The position numbers and the translations under genes were made by a program. Shown in pieces: positions 7,502-14,539 of a DNA stretch of 15,209 bases (position 1 is the first letter of the stretch; each line of letters opens with the position of its first letter). The notes below the pieces were generated by a model. The model ran no database searches. It was not told where the DNA came from and saw nothing but the letters and a program-made list of their open reading frames with translations. Origin of the DNA: Bordetella parapertussis (GTDB lineage Bacteria; Pseudomonadota; Gammaproteobacteria; Burkholderiales; SG8-41). The stretch spans positions 1 to 15,209 of the forward strand of contig CAMBSS010000108.1 of the NCBI GenBank assembly GCA_945870465.1, read 5' to 3'.

Positions 7502-7530
7502 TTGCCTTTTTATGAAAATCGGTAGACAAT
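7502..7530 (+). promoter_or_regulatory. Possible sigma-70 promoter for the Rieske oxygenase gene
   Basis: TTGCCT (7502-7507) and GACAAT (7525-7530) are separated by 17 bases, each matching four of six consensus bases. The stretch 7440-7560 is the AT-richest of the window, as expected for a promoter. Initiation near 7537 would leave a 70-base leader. An alternative pairing TAGACA/TAATAA (7523/7548) has 19-base spacing. Confidence 0.3.
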
Positions 7531-7609
7531 GATATGTAAGGGCTTGTTAATAAATGCTTTTAGTGCGTCGCTCCCGCCTTTTCCAATCTTAGCCTAGAGA
7601 CTACCCTGC

Positions 7610-8716
7610 ATGTCAGACTTGGCCAGCCAGCCAGCGCTCAGTCGCACTTCCCCGCAACTTCCTGTTGAGTGGTACTTCGATCCGCAGGTTTACGCGCGCG
7701 AGCAGCGCTTGCTGTTCGCGCGGGGCCCGGGCTACGTCGGCCATGAACTGCTGGTCCCCGCGGTCGGCGACTTTCATGCGCTCGAGCGTCTCGACAACGC
7801 GCAGGCGCTGGTGCGCAACGCGGGCGGGGTCGAGCTGCTCAGCAATGTCTGCCGCCATCGCCAGGCCATCATGCTCAAAGGCCGCGGCAATACGCGCAAC
7901 AGCATCGTGTGCCCGATCCACCGCTGGACTTACGGGCTCGACGGCAAATTGCTCGGCGCGCCGCATTTCCCCGGCAATCCCTGTCTCGATCTTGGCAGCG
8001 CTCCCCTGCAGAACTGGAACGGGCTGCTGTTCAACAGCGAGCGCGATGTCGCGCGCGATCTCGCCAGCATGGGCGTCAAGCGCGATCTCGATTTTTCAGG
8101 CTATGTGCTCGATCGCGTACAGATCGAAGAATACCCATGCAACTGGAAGACATTCATCGAGGTCTACCTCGAGGACTATCACGTGGTGCCGTTTCATCCG
8201 GGCCTGGGCAATTTCGTGTCGATCGACGATTTGCGCTGGGAATTCGGCGATTGGTACAGCGTGCAGACCTGCGGCGTCAAAAAAAACCTCGCGCGTCCGG
8301 GCACGCCGGTTTACGAAAAATGGCATGAGGTAGTGCTGCGCTACAACGAAGGCCGCGAGCCGCCGCACGGCGCAATCTGGCTGACCTATTACCCCAACGT
8401 CATGGTGGAATGGTATCCGCACGTGCTGGTCGTCAGCAGCATAGTGCCGCGCGGACCGGATGCCTGCAGCAACGTAGTCGAGTTCTATTACCCCGAAGAC
8501 ATCGTGCTGTTCGAGCGCGAGTTCGTCGCCGCCGAACAGGCTGCCTATGCGGAAACCGCGGCGGAAGACGCAGAGATCATCGCGCGCATGACCGAAGGCC
8601 GGCGCGCGCTGTACAAGCAGGGCCGCAACGAAACCGGGCCCTATCAATCGCCGATGGAAGACGGCCTGCTGCACTTCCACGAGTTCCTGCGGCGCGAACT
8701 CAAAGCAGGAACGTAG
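7610..8716 (+). CDS. Rieske non-heme iron oxygenase, alpha-subunit type
   Basis: Proteins of this family (ring-hydroxylating dioxygenases, choline-monooxygenase-like enzymes) oxidise small organic substrates with O2, using a Rieske 2Fe-2S cluster and a mononuclear iron. The 368-residue product has the Rieske ligands CRHRQ (C81, H83) and CPIHRWTYG (C101, H104), and a catalytic-domain iron motif EVYLEDYHVVPFHPG with H191 and H196 as likely iron ligands and D189 as the likely bridge to the Rieske centre. The third, carboxylate ligand cannot be assigned by eye. No ferredoxin, reductase or beta subunit is adjacent, so electrons must come from elsewhere. The ATG at 7610 has only a weak AGAG upstream. 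Its distance from the arsenosugar cluster (261 bases with its own promoter-like region) argues for separate control. Substrate unknown. Confidence 0.88.
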   Translation: MSDLASQPALSRTSPQLPVEWYFDPQVYAREQRLLFARGPGYVGHELLVPAVGDFHALERLDNAQALVRNAGGVELLSNVCRHRQAIMLKGRGNTRNSIVCPIHRWTYGLDGKLLGAPHFPGNPCLDLGSAPLQNWNGLLFNSERDVARDLASMGVKRDLDFSGYVLDRVQIEEYPCNWKTFIEVYLEDYHVVPFHPGLGNFVSIDDLRWEFGDWYSVQTCGVKKNLARPGTPVYEKWHEVVLRYNEGREPPHGAIWLTYYPNVMVEWYPHVLVVSSIVPRGPDACSNVVEFYYPEDIVLFEREFVAAEQAAYAETAAEDAEIIARMTEGRRALYKQGRNETGPYQSPMEDGLLHFHEFLRRELKAGT

Positions 8717-8782
8717 GATTCAGGGTGAAGCTGCCTGCAGCACCCACTCCAGCCGAATCCCGAATCCCGAATCCTGAATCCT
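8715..8782. repeat. Small repeat element: 10-base inverted repeat plus four tandem 7-base units
   Basis: AGGATTCAGG (8715-8724) and CCTGAATCCT (8773-8782) are perfect inverted copies 48 bases apart. The right half carries four tandem 7-mers, CGAATCC at 8754, 8761 and 8768 and TGAATCC at 8775. The element starts in the Rieske stop codon and ends two bases before the sulfurtransferase ATG, leaving that gene without a Shine-Dalgarno. It looks like a dispersed, REP-like intergenic repeat. Confidence 0.7.
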
Positions 8783-8783
8783 G

Positions 8784-9620
8784 ATGTTCACCACCCTCAT
8801 TGCAGTTTCCGAACTCGCCGCTCATGTCGACGATCCTGACTGGATCGTATTCGATTGCCGCCACGATCTCGCGGATATCCCAGCCGGGCGCCGCGCTTAC
8901 GATACGGCGCATATCCCTGGCGCGCGTTTTGTGCATCTCGATGAAGATTTGTCGGGCCCCAGGACCGGCACCAACGGCCGCCACCCGCTGCCGGACCCAG
9001 AAAAATTCTGCGCGCGGCTGGCAGCACTCGGCATGCGCAACGGCATGCAGGCCGTCGCCTACGACGCATCGGGCGGATTCTTCGCCGCGCGCCTGTGGTG
9101 GATGTTGCGCTGGATGGGGCACATACAAGTTGCGGTGCTCGATGGCGGTTGGGACGCGTGGCAACAGGCGGGTTCACAAGTAACCGCACAGGTGCCAGCG
9201 ATACAAACCGGCGCCTTCAATGGTGCGGTGCGCGACATTTCAATCGACACAACCTTTATTCAGGAAAATCTGGGGCTGCCGCAAATCAAGGTGATCGATG
9301 CGCGCAGCCCCGACCGCTTTCGCGGTGAAAACGAGACGCTCGACCCGGTCGGCGGCCATATCCCCGGCGCCGTGAACCGTTTTTTCAAAGCCAACCTCGC
9401 GGCTGATGGCCGATTCAAGACCGCGGCGGACCTGCGCGGCGAATATGCGCAAATGCTCGGCGAGTTACTGCCTGCCGCGGTGGTGCATCAATGCGGCTCC
9501 GGCGTCACCGCATGCCACAACCTGCTGGCTATGGAAATCGCGGGATTGGCGGGCTCCCGGCTTTATCCCGGGTCGTGGAGCGAATGGTGCAGCGACCCGC
9601 GGCGCCCGGTCGCGCGCTAA
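8784..9620 (+). CDS. Two-domain sulfurtransferase (rhodanese / 3-mercaptopyruvate sulfurtransferase type)
   Basis: The 278-residue protein has two rhodanese domains. The N-terminal one (about 5-135) has DCRHDLADIPAGRRAYDTAHIPGA-like spacing and a degenerate loop, with Asp94 where a Cys would be catalytic. The C-terminal one (about 150-275) has IDARSPDRFRG, GHIPGAVN and the active loop CGSGVTAC (catalytic C237). CGSGVTA is the loop of SseA-type mercaptopyruvate sulfurtransferases, so SseA-like activity is more likely than classical thiosulfate sulfurtransferase; the in vivo donor is unknown. No signal peptide, so it is cytoplasmic. The ATG is immediately preceded by a 7-base tandem repeat and has no ribosome binding site, so expression may depend on the Rieske gene transcript. 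Confidence 0.92.
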   Translation: MFTTLIAVSELAAHVDDPDWIVFDCRHDLADIPAGRRAYDTAHIPGARFVHLDEDLSGPRTGTNGRHPLPDPEKFCARLAALGMRNGMQAVAYDASGGFFAARLWWMLRWMGHIQVAVLDGGWDAWQQAGSQVTAQVPAIQTGAFNGAVRDISIDTTFIQENLGLPQIKVIDARSPDRFRGENETLDPVGGHIPGAVNRFFKANLAADGRFKTAADLRGEYAQMLGELLPAAVVHQCGSGVTACHNLLAMEIAGLAGSRLYPGSWSEWCSDPRRPVAR

Positions 9621-9643
9621 CCGCTCAGACCTTTATTGTGGTT

Positions 9644-9672
9644 GCGCAGAATCAACCGGCTCTGCGTTGTTT
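9644..9672 (+). terminator. Possible intrinsic terminator after the sulfurtransferase gene
   Basis: CGCAGA (9645-9650) and TCTGCG (9661-9666) form a 6-base stem with a 10-base loop, extended by a G-T pair, and are followed by TTGTTT (9667-9672). It sits 24 bases past the stop, where a terminator is expected, but the stem is short. Confidence 0.35.
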
Positions 9673-9697
9673 GCCGGCGGTCTCCTGCGGGTAGGCA

Positions 9698-9811
9698 ATG
9701 GTTGGGTGCTTACAGCCCGCCGGCGACTATACGCCAGAAACGGGACTTAATTACGAATGCATTGCAGCACCTGAGGGGCTACGCCCGGCGGGTGACATGA
9801 CAAACGAATAG
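9698..9811 (+). CDS. Very small candidate ORF or coding remnant (37 residues)
   Basis: ATG 9698 to TAG 9811 reads 37 residues and includes GDYTPETGLNYE. This loosely resembles the Y-x-P-E-T-G-L-x-Y stretch seen in RHS-repeat core proteins. A stop codon lies just before the ATG (9692-9694), so no longer reading exists in this frame. It overlaps the strong inverted repeats. I give it little weight as an expressed gene; a degraded fragment or chance is more likely. Confidence 0.12.
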   Translation: MVGCLQPAGDYTPETGLNYECIAAPEGLRPAGDMTNE

Positions 9812-9943
9812 AAGCCCGCCGACCGGGCGGCGGCGCGGTTTCAGGTTTCAGCGGCGACGGTTTGCAGGAGCCGGGATTTGGCCTAGACTAATCCATGCCT
9901 TGAGTTCCAAAACGCGGCATTGCACCGCGGCAACGCGCTACCG

Positions 9944-9950
9944 AGGAGGT
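9944..9950 (+). promoter_or_regulatory. Shine-Dalgarno AGGAGGT fixing the regulator start at GTG 9956
   Basis: A consensus AGGAGGT ends 5 bases before GTG 9956. The ATG at 9951 directly abuts it and is out of frame, and the upstream in-frame ATG at 9920 lies too far from it, so the GTG is the start. Confidence 0.8.
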
Positions 9951-9955
9951 ATGGC

Positions 9956-10633
9956 GTGAAAATCCTGATCGTTGACGACCACCCGTTGATTCGCGAAGCC
10001 CTGCGGCACGTGCTGACCGTACTCGATGCCGATATCAAGCTGATCGAAGCGCAGAATTTCGCCGACGGGCTGGCGGCGGTCGCGGACCACGCGGATCTCG
10101 ACCTCATCCTGCTCGACCTCGGGCTGCCGGACATGGACGGCATCGAGGCGCTGGCGGAATTGCGCCGGCGCCATCCCGCGGCCCGGGTGGTCGTGCTGTC
10201 GGCCTCCGAGCAGCCCGCAACCGTAATGCGCGCGCTTGACGCCGGCGCCATGGGATTCATCCCCAAGACCACGTCGTCCCACTTGCTGCTCAACGCGCTG
10301 CGCCTGGTGCTGGCGGGCGGCGTCTACCTGCCGTTCGAAGTCCTGCGCCAGCATGAGGGCACGCCGGAACCGGCGCTGCGCCTTGCTGCCGCCGCCGGCC
10401 AGGGCGGAAAAATGCTGACGCCGCACGCGCTCGGCCTCACCTCGCGCCAGGCCGACGTGCTGGCGCTGATGGTGCAGGGCAAATCGAACAAGCTGATCTG
10501 CCGCGACCTCGACATCGCCGAAGGCACGGTGAAAATTCACGTCACGGCGATCCTCAAGTCGCTCAACGTGCTCAACCGCACGCAGGCCGTCATCGCAGTC
10601 GGAAAACTCGGCTTGCAGTTTCCCCCGCCGTAG
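9956..10633 (+). CDS. NarL/FixJ-type response regulator (receiver + LuxR helix-turn-helix)
   Basis: The 225-residue product has a receiver domain (1-120) with acidic pocket D7-D8, phosphoacceptor D54 in LLDLGLPDMDG, S82 and K104 in FIPK. A linker of about 35 residues leads to a LuxR-type DNA-binding domain (158-220) with LTSRQADVLALMVQGKSNK and AEGTVKIHVTAILKSL. It should bind DNA as a phosphorylation-dependent dimer. The reading starts at GTG 9956, giving VKILIVDDHP. It is followed after 11 bases by a hybrid kinase, its probable partner. No sign of damage. The regulated genes cannot be named from sequence. Confidence 0.93.
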   Translation: MKILIVDDHPLIREALRHVLTVLDADIKLIEAQNFADGLAAVADHADLDLILLDLGLPDMDGIEALAELRRRHPAARVVVLSASEQPATVMRALDAGAMGFIPKTTSSHLLLNALRLVLAGGVYLPFEVLRQHEGTPEPALRLAAAAGQGGKMLTPHALGLTSRQADVLALMVQGKSNKLICRDLDIAEGTVKIHVTAILKSLNVLNRTQAVIAVGKLGLQFPPP

Positions 10634-10644
10634 CGTTCACATCG

Positions 10645-12513
10645 ATGGCCGCCAGATTCAGCGTGCGCGGCGTGCGCATCAAATTGCGCCGCAGGAAAAG
10701 ACCGGCCAAACGGCTGCCCGACGCGACATTGCAGGCGCTGATCCACGCGGAACAGATCAGCACGCTTTACCGCGTGCTGCCAACCTCGATCTCCGGCAAC
10801 ATGGCGGGCGCATTAATGCTGTCGGCGCTGCTGATCGGCGAGCTTCCTGCCAACGTCATCCTCGGGTGGCTCGCCTGCATCACGCTTTTTCAAAGCTGGC
10901 GCCTCGTGCTCTTTCTGCAAAGCCGCGCGGCCGGATTCAGGTTCGAGAATGTAAACCGCGCTGCCGCAATCTGGGCCGCTGGTGCGGGGCTTTCCGGCGT
11001 ACTGTGGGGCGCGACGGCACTGATTTTCTTCATTTCGGGCCACCACCTTTACCAGACGGTGCTGACGATACTCGTATTCGGCATGATCGCGGCCGCCGTT
11101 CCCATGCTGGCCTCGCACCTGCCGTCGTTCTATTTGTTCGTACTGCCGACTTTGACGCCATTTATCGCGCGCAACGCGTACGAGGGGGACGTGCCGCATC
11201 TTGTTCTCAGCATCATCGCGACCGCGATCCTGCTGGGAATGATGTCGTTCGCGCGCGATTACAACCGCATGCTGACCGAATCGCTGCGCAACCGGTTCGA
11301 GAAGCAGGCGCTCGCCGACCGACTCGCCGCGCAAAACGTCGACCTCGAGCAGGCGCGCATTGCCGCGGAACAGGCCAATCGCTCGAAAACGCAGTTTTTC
11401 GCGGCCGCCAGCCACGACCTGCGCCAGCCGCTGCACGCCGTGGGACTCTTCGCATCCGCCCTTGCCGGCAAAGTTCGCGACGCGGAAGGCGCCAGGCTGG
11501 TCTCCAGCATCAACAGCTCGGTGCAAGCGCTCGAAGCGCTGTTTAACGAATTGCTCGATATCTCCAAACTCGATTCGGGAGTGATCAAGCCTGCCGTGAC
11601 CAGCTTCCCGCTGGCCGAGATATTCGATCGCCTGCGCGGCGAATTCGCCACCGAGGCCGCCGACAAGGGCGTGCGGCTGACGGTTTCCGCCGAATCGCAC
11701 ATCGTGGCCAGCGACGCAGTGCTGCTCGAACGCATTCTGCGCAACCTGATCAGCAACGCCGTACGCTATACGCCCGTTGGCGAGGTGGCTGTCACTACCA
11801 CGCCTGACGGCGGCATGCTGCGCATCGAAGTGCGCGATACCGGCATCGGCATCCGCGCCGAGGACCGGGAGCGCATCTTCGAAGAATTCCTCCAGATCGG
11901 CAATCCGGGGCGCACCAGCAAGAAGGGCCTGGGCCTCGGGCTCTCCATCGTGCAGCGCCTGTGCGGACTGCTCGGCTACCGGATCCACCTCGAGTCCGAG
12001 CCGGGCGAAGGCGCCGCTTTCAGCTTCGAAGTGCCGATTGCCGGTGTAGCGCAGCCGCGCGAAGACGCGGCCCGCGCCGCATTGCCCGCGCACGCCGACT
12101 TGGCGGGGAAACTGGTCGTGGTCATCGACGACGAAAGCGCCATCGTCGACGGCATGCGGGTGCTGCTGACGGGCTGGGGCGCCGAGGTCATCGGCTCGGC
12201 CACCGGCAATGACGTGGTCGCCGCCGTGCACGCGGCCGGCAAGCTGCCGGCACTTTTGATCATAGACCACCGCCTGGCCAGCGGTGAAAACGGCATCGAG
12301 GTCGCGCAGCGCATACGCCGGGAACTCGATCCGGAGATCCCGGGCATTCTCGTCACCGGCAGCATTTCGCCCGACCTCGACCGGCTTGCGCGCGCGGCGA
12401 ACCTCGAATTCCTGCTCAAACCGGTCATGGCGGACCAGCTACGCAGCAGCATTGCCGCGATACCGGGCCTGAAGGCGCCGGGCGTATCTCAATGCACTGG
12501 CTTGCCGACCTAA
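10645..12513 (+). CDS. Membrane hybrid sensor histidine kinase with C-terminal receiver
   Basis: The 622-residue protein starts with an Arg/Lys-rich cytoplasmic stretch (8-24), then about six hydrophobic segments between 50 and 202, with no large periplasmic sensor loop. A helical linker (205-250) leads to HisKA (SHDLRQPLHA, phospho-His H257), an ATPase domain with N-box NLISNAVRY (367-375), DTGIGI (398-403) and GLGLGL (428-433), and a receiver (488-608) with D495-D496, phosphoacceptor D541 in IIDHRL, and K592. No HPt domain is present. The signal may be membrane-embedded or lipid-linked (inference). The ATG at 10645 has no clear Shine-Dalgarno and lies 11 bases behind the regulator stop, so the pair is cotranscribed. 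Its 3' end overlaps the DUF2784 gene by 22 bases. Confidence 0.93.
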   Translation: MAARFSVRGVRIKLRRRKRPAKRLPDATLQALIHAEQISTLYRVLPTSISGNMAGALMLSALLIGELPANVILGWLACITLFQSWRLVLFLQSRAAGFRFENVNRAAAIWAAGAGLSGVLWGATALIFFISGHHLYQTVLTILVFGMIAAAVPMLASHLPSFYLFVLPTLTPFIARNAYEGDVPHLVLSIIATAILLGMMSFARDYNRMLTESLRNRFEKQALADRLAAQNVDLEQARIAAEQANRSKTQFFAAASHDLRQPLHAVGLFASALAGKVRDAEGARLVSSINSSVQALEALFNELLDISKLDSGVIKPAVTSFPLAEIFDRLRGEFATEAADKGVRLTVSAESHIVASDAVLLERILRNLISNAVRYTPVGEVAVTTTPDGGMLRIEVRDTGIGIRAEDRERIFEEFLQIGNPGRTSKKGLGLGLSIVQRLCGLLGYRIHLESEPGEGAAFSFEVPIAGVAQPREDAARAALPAHADLAGKLVVVIDDESAIVDGMRVLLTGWGAEVIGSATGNDVVAAVHAAGKLPALLIIDHRLASGENGIEVAQRIRRELDPEIPGILVTGSISPDLDRLARAANLEFLLKPVMADQLRSSIAAIPGLKAPGVSQCTGLPT

Positions 12514-12860
12514 TCCTGATAGCGCATTGCGGGTTCGTCCTGTTCATCATCGGCGGATTGCTGTTGACCTGGACAGGTGCGCTCGCCGGCTGGCGCTGGG
12601 TAAGAAACTTCAGGTTTCGCATCGCCCACCTTGCCGCCATCGTTTTCGTCGCAGCGGAAGCGCTGCTGGGTGTGGTATGTCCGCTCACCGCGCTCGAAGA
12701 TGCGCTGCGCGATGCGCCGGCCGCGGAGAGTTTCGTCGGGCGCGGGCTCCATCGTCTGCTCTATTACAGCTTTCCGGAATGGATGTTCACGACCGCGTAC
12801 CTGGCGTTCGCGCTGGCAGTCGCGGCAACGTGGTGGCTCGTGCGGCCGCAACGCACATAA
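12492..12860 (+). CDS. DUF2784 family small membrane protein
   Basis: The 122-residue product is a four-helix integral membrane protein (segments near 4-26, 44-63, 88-95 with 96-116, the last two close together), beginning MHWLADLILIAHCGFVLFI and containing FRIAHLAAI and LLGVVCPLTALE, typical of DUF2784. The family has no known function. It overlaps the end of the kinase gene by 22 bases in another frame, so it is translated from the same message and might be functionally tied to the membrane kinase. No good ribosome binding site is visible, which fits coupling. The transcript ends at the hairpin just downstream. Confidence 0.88.
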   Translation: MHWLADLILIAHCGFVLFIIGGLLLTWTGALAGWRWVRNFRFRIAHLAAIVFVAAEALLGVVCPLTALEDALRDAPAAESFVGRGLHRLLYYSFPEWMFTTAYLAFALAVAATWWLVRPQRT

Positions 12861-12863
12861 AAA

Positions 12864-12885
12864 AAGGGGCGCCGCGGCGCCCCTT
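12864..12885. terminator. Strong bidirectional intrinsic terminator
   Basis: AAGGGGCGCC-GC-GGCGCCCCTT is a perfect palindrome between the convergent DUF2784 and fccB genes. On the minus strand it is followed by seven or more T (the A-run from 12858), a textbook terminator for fccAB. On the plus strand it is followed by TTGTCTT, adequate for the regulator operon. Confidence 0.9.
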
Positions 12886-12904
12886 GTCTTATCTCATCAG
12901 GCGA

Positions 12905-14179
12905 TCAGGCCAGCATGTCGGCCCAGATATTCTTCGACCACGACATGGCGTACGCGCCTTCCAGTTCATTCGCCTTGTCCGACAACCCGCCTGCGCCCTT
13001 GACCGGCAACATCGTCTTGTCAGTCGCATCGTAGGTATGCACCGACGCGACGTGCACCACGTTCTTGTCATCGATAAAGCTGTAGCAGGTGTTGATCATC
13101 ACCGGCTGCGGATTGACCGGCTCGTTCTTGATCAGCGCGATGACGGCCGCCGCGCACACCTTGGCATGCTGGTTCGCCATGTGTCCCGACTTCGGCATCA
13201 CCTGCGCCGCCAGGGTGGCGTCGCCCAGCACGTGCACGCCCGGCACCTTGACCGATTCCATCGTCAGCCAGTTCACGCCACACCAGCGGTTGTTCGCGGT
13301 GATGAGCCCGGTCGACTGCGCGATATTGCCCGCGCGGTGCGGCGGCACCACGTTCAACACATCCGCCTTGACGTTGCCGAACTGCAGCTTGGCGGTCAGC
13401 GTCCCCGCATCGACGTCCTCGAGTTCGCTGTTCGGGCGGTACTCGACGATACCTTTGTACGCCCCGTTCCACGCCGCCATGAACAGGCCTTTTTTCGAAA
13501 CCACGTCTTCGTTGGCGTCGAGAATGAGCACTTTCGATTTCGGTTTGGCTGTCTTGAAGTAATGCGCAACCTGGCACGCACGCTCATACGGCCCCGGCGG
13601 GCAGCGGTACGGCGCTTTCGGAATATGGAGCGCGTAAACGCCGCCATCGGGCATCGCTTCGAGCTGTTTACGCAACGCAACGGTCTGCGCACCCGCCTTC
13701 CACGCATGCAATACGCGGCCCTGCGCCTCCGCGCTCTTGAGTCCCGGCAGCGTGTCGTACTGGAAGTCGATGCCCGGCGCCACGATCAGGCGGTCGTAAC
13801 CCAGTGTTGCACCCGAGGCGAGCCGCACTTCGCGCTTGACCGGGTCCACCGAAACTGCTTCATCGCGCACCCTGTTGACGCCGTATTTCCCGAGCCCGCC
13901 GTAGCCGACCGTGATATCAGCGAGCGTCTTGCTGCCGCCCAGCACGAGGTTGGAGAGCGGACACGAAATGAACTGGCCTTCGCGCTCAATCAGGGTGACT
14001 TCGATATTGGGCGACCACATGCGTATATATTTCGCCGCCGTCGCGCCCGAGTAGCCGGCGCCGATTACCACGACGCGGCCGACTGACGGCCCGCTGCCGG
14101 CGCCAGCGCACCCGGCAACCGCCGCCACACCCGCGCCTGCCGACATCCATTTGACGAATTCGCGTCGATTGAGTGACAT
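12905..14179 (-). CDS. fccB: Flavocytochrome c sulfide dehydrogenase, flavoprotein subunit
   Basis: FccB oxidises sulfide to sulfur in the periplasm and passes electrons to the cytochrome FccA. The 424-residue product has a twin-arginine signal (NRREFVK, R5-R6), an FAD motif VVVIGAGYSG (36-45), QFISCPLSNLVLGG with C72 at the place of the Cys that binds FAD covalently in characterised flavocytochromes c, and C193 (PYRCPPGPY) and C365 (INTCYSF) matching the redox-active disulfide. GDATLAAQ (319-326) is the second FAD site. An unusual VAGC (21-24) at the end of the signal looks like a lipobox. The ATG at 14179 is chosen over 14185 because AGGAG lies 6 bases upstream of it. It directly follows fccA, whose stop overlaps the ribosome binding site. 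Confidence 0.93.
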   Translation of the reverse strand: MSLNRREFVKWMSAGAGVAAVAGCAGAGSGPSVGRVVVIGAGYSGATAAKYIRMWSPNIEVTLIEREGQFISCPLSNLVLGGSKTLADITVGYGGLGKYGVNRVRDEAVSVDPVKREVRLASGATLGYDRLIVAPGIDFQYDTLPGLKSAEAQGRVLHAWKAGAQTVALRKQLEAMPDGGVYALHIPKAPYRCPPGPYERACQVAHYFKTAKPKSKVLILDANEDVVSKKGLFMAAWNGAYKGIVEYRPNSELEDVDAGTLTAKLQFGNVKADVLNVVPPHRAGNIAQSTGLITANNRWCGVNWLTMESVKVPGVHVLGDATLAAQVMPKSGHMANQHAKVCAAAVIALIKNEPVNPQPVMINTCYSFIDDKNVVHVASVHTYDATDKTMLPVKGAGGLSDKANELEGAYAMSWSKNIWADMLA

Positions 14180-14185
14180 GGTCAT

Positions 14186-14190
14186 CTCCT
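14186..14190 (-). promoter_or_regulatory. fccB Shine-Dalgarno AGGAG, abutting the fccA stop
   Basis: AGGAG lies 6 bases upstream of ATG 14179 and directly against ATG 14185, so 14179 is the workable start. The fccA TAG (14191-14189) overlaps this site: a ribosome ending fccA sits on the fccB initiation region. Confidence 0.75.
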
Positions 14191-14503
14191 ATTTCTTCTG
14201 CGCCGCGAAATACACGGCGAGTTGCTCGATCTGGGCATCGCTGAAACCCTTGGCGAGCTGGTGCATGATGGTGGCGGGACGTTTGCCGGCCTTGAAGTCC
14301 TGCATCTGCTGTACGAAATAGCCCTTGTCGGTGCCGGCCAGCCCCGGTACCGAGCCGACGCTGCGGCCATCGGTGCCGTGGCAGTTCGCGCACGTCGCAG
14401 CAGCGCCGCGCGTCGCCGCGTCCTGCGCGTGAGCGGCAGCCGGCCATATGGGCGCAGCGGCCAGCAGCAGCGCCGCAAAACCCGAACGGAATATGAATTT
14501 CAT
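14189..14503 (-). CDS. fccA: Flavocytochrome c sulfide dehydrogenase, cytochrome subunit (monoheme cytochrome c)
   Basis: The 104-residue protein has a Sec signal peptide (MKFIFRSGFAALLLAAAPIW, cut after AAHA at residue 26) and one heme site CANCH (38-42) with M80 in RPATIMHQL as the likely distal iron ligand. It accepts electrons from the FccB flavin and hands them to soluble cytochrome c or a terminal oxidase. The single heme and small size match the monoheme cytochrome partner type rather than the diheme FccA of Allochromatium. AAGGAGG sits 6 bases upstream of ATG 14503, an excellent ribosome binding site; a longer reading from 14557 is not needed. Without FccB next door it would only be called a class I cytochrome c. 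Confidence 0.9.
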   Translation of the reverse strand: MKFIFRSGFAALLLAAAPIWPAAAHAQDAATRGAAATCANCHGTDGRSVGSVPGLAGTDKGYFVQQMQDFKAGKRPATIMHQLAKGFSDAQIEQLAVYFAAQKK

Positions 14504-14539
14504 GCACTTCCTCCTTACAGGGTTAACCCGTTGCGATTG

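Larger units (their letters stand above)
9621..9955. other. 335-base non-coding stretch between sulfurtransferase and response regulator
   Basis: No convincing gene is visible. It holds the possible terminator at 9644-9672, inverted pairs CCCGCCGG (9716-9723)/CCGGCGGG (9785-9792) and GGTGCT (9705-9710)/AGCACC (9766-9771), a compact hairpin GCCCG-CCGAC-CGGGC (9814-9828), and a weak promoter-like pair TTGCAG (9862) / TAGACT (9884) with 16-base spacing that could serve the regulator operon. The first two inverted pairs interleave and cannot all form as simple nested stems. Confidence 0.5.

Noticed and set aside
8784..9083. Possible loss of function in the sulfurtransferase because the first rhodanese domain lacks Cys.
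   Set aside because: An inactive N-terminal domain is normal for two-domain sulfurtransferases; the C-terminal C237 loop is intact.
10813..12270. Long minus-strand open frame (485 codons) antisense to the histidine kinase gene.
   Set aside because: It is a high-GC codon shadow of a kinase with fully intact motifs; its translation is Arg/Gln/His-rich with no recognisable domain.
12527..14086. Long plus-strand open frame (519 codons) across the DUF2784 gene and antisense to fccB.
   Set aside because: It crosses a strong terminator and two convergent genes with clear family matches; composition is typical of an antisense shadow.
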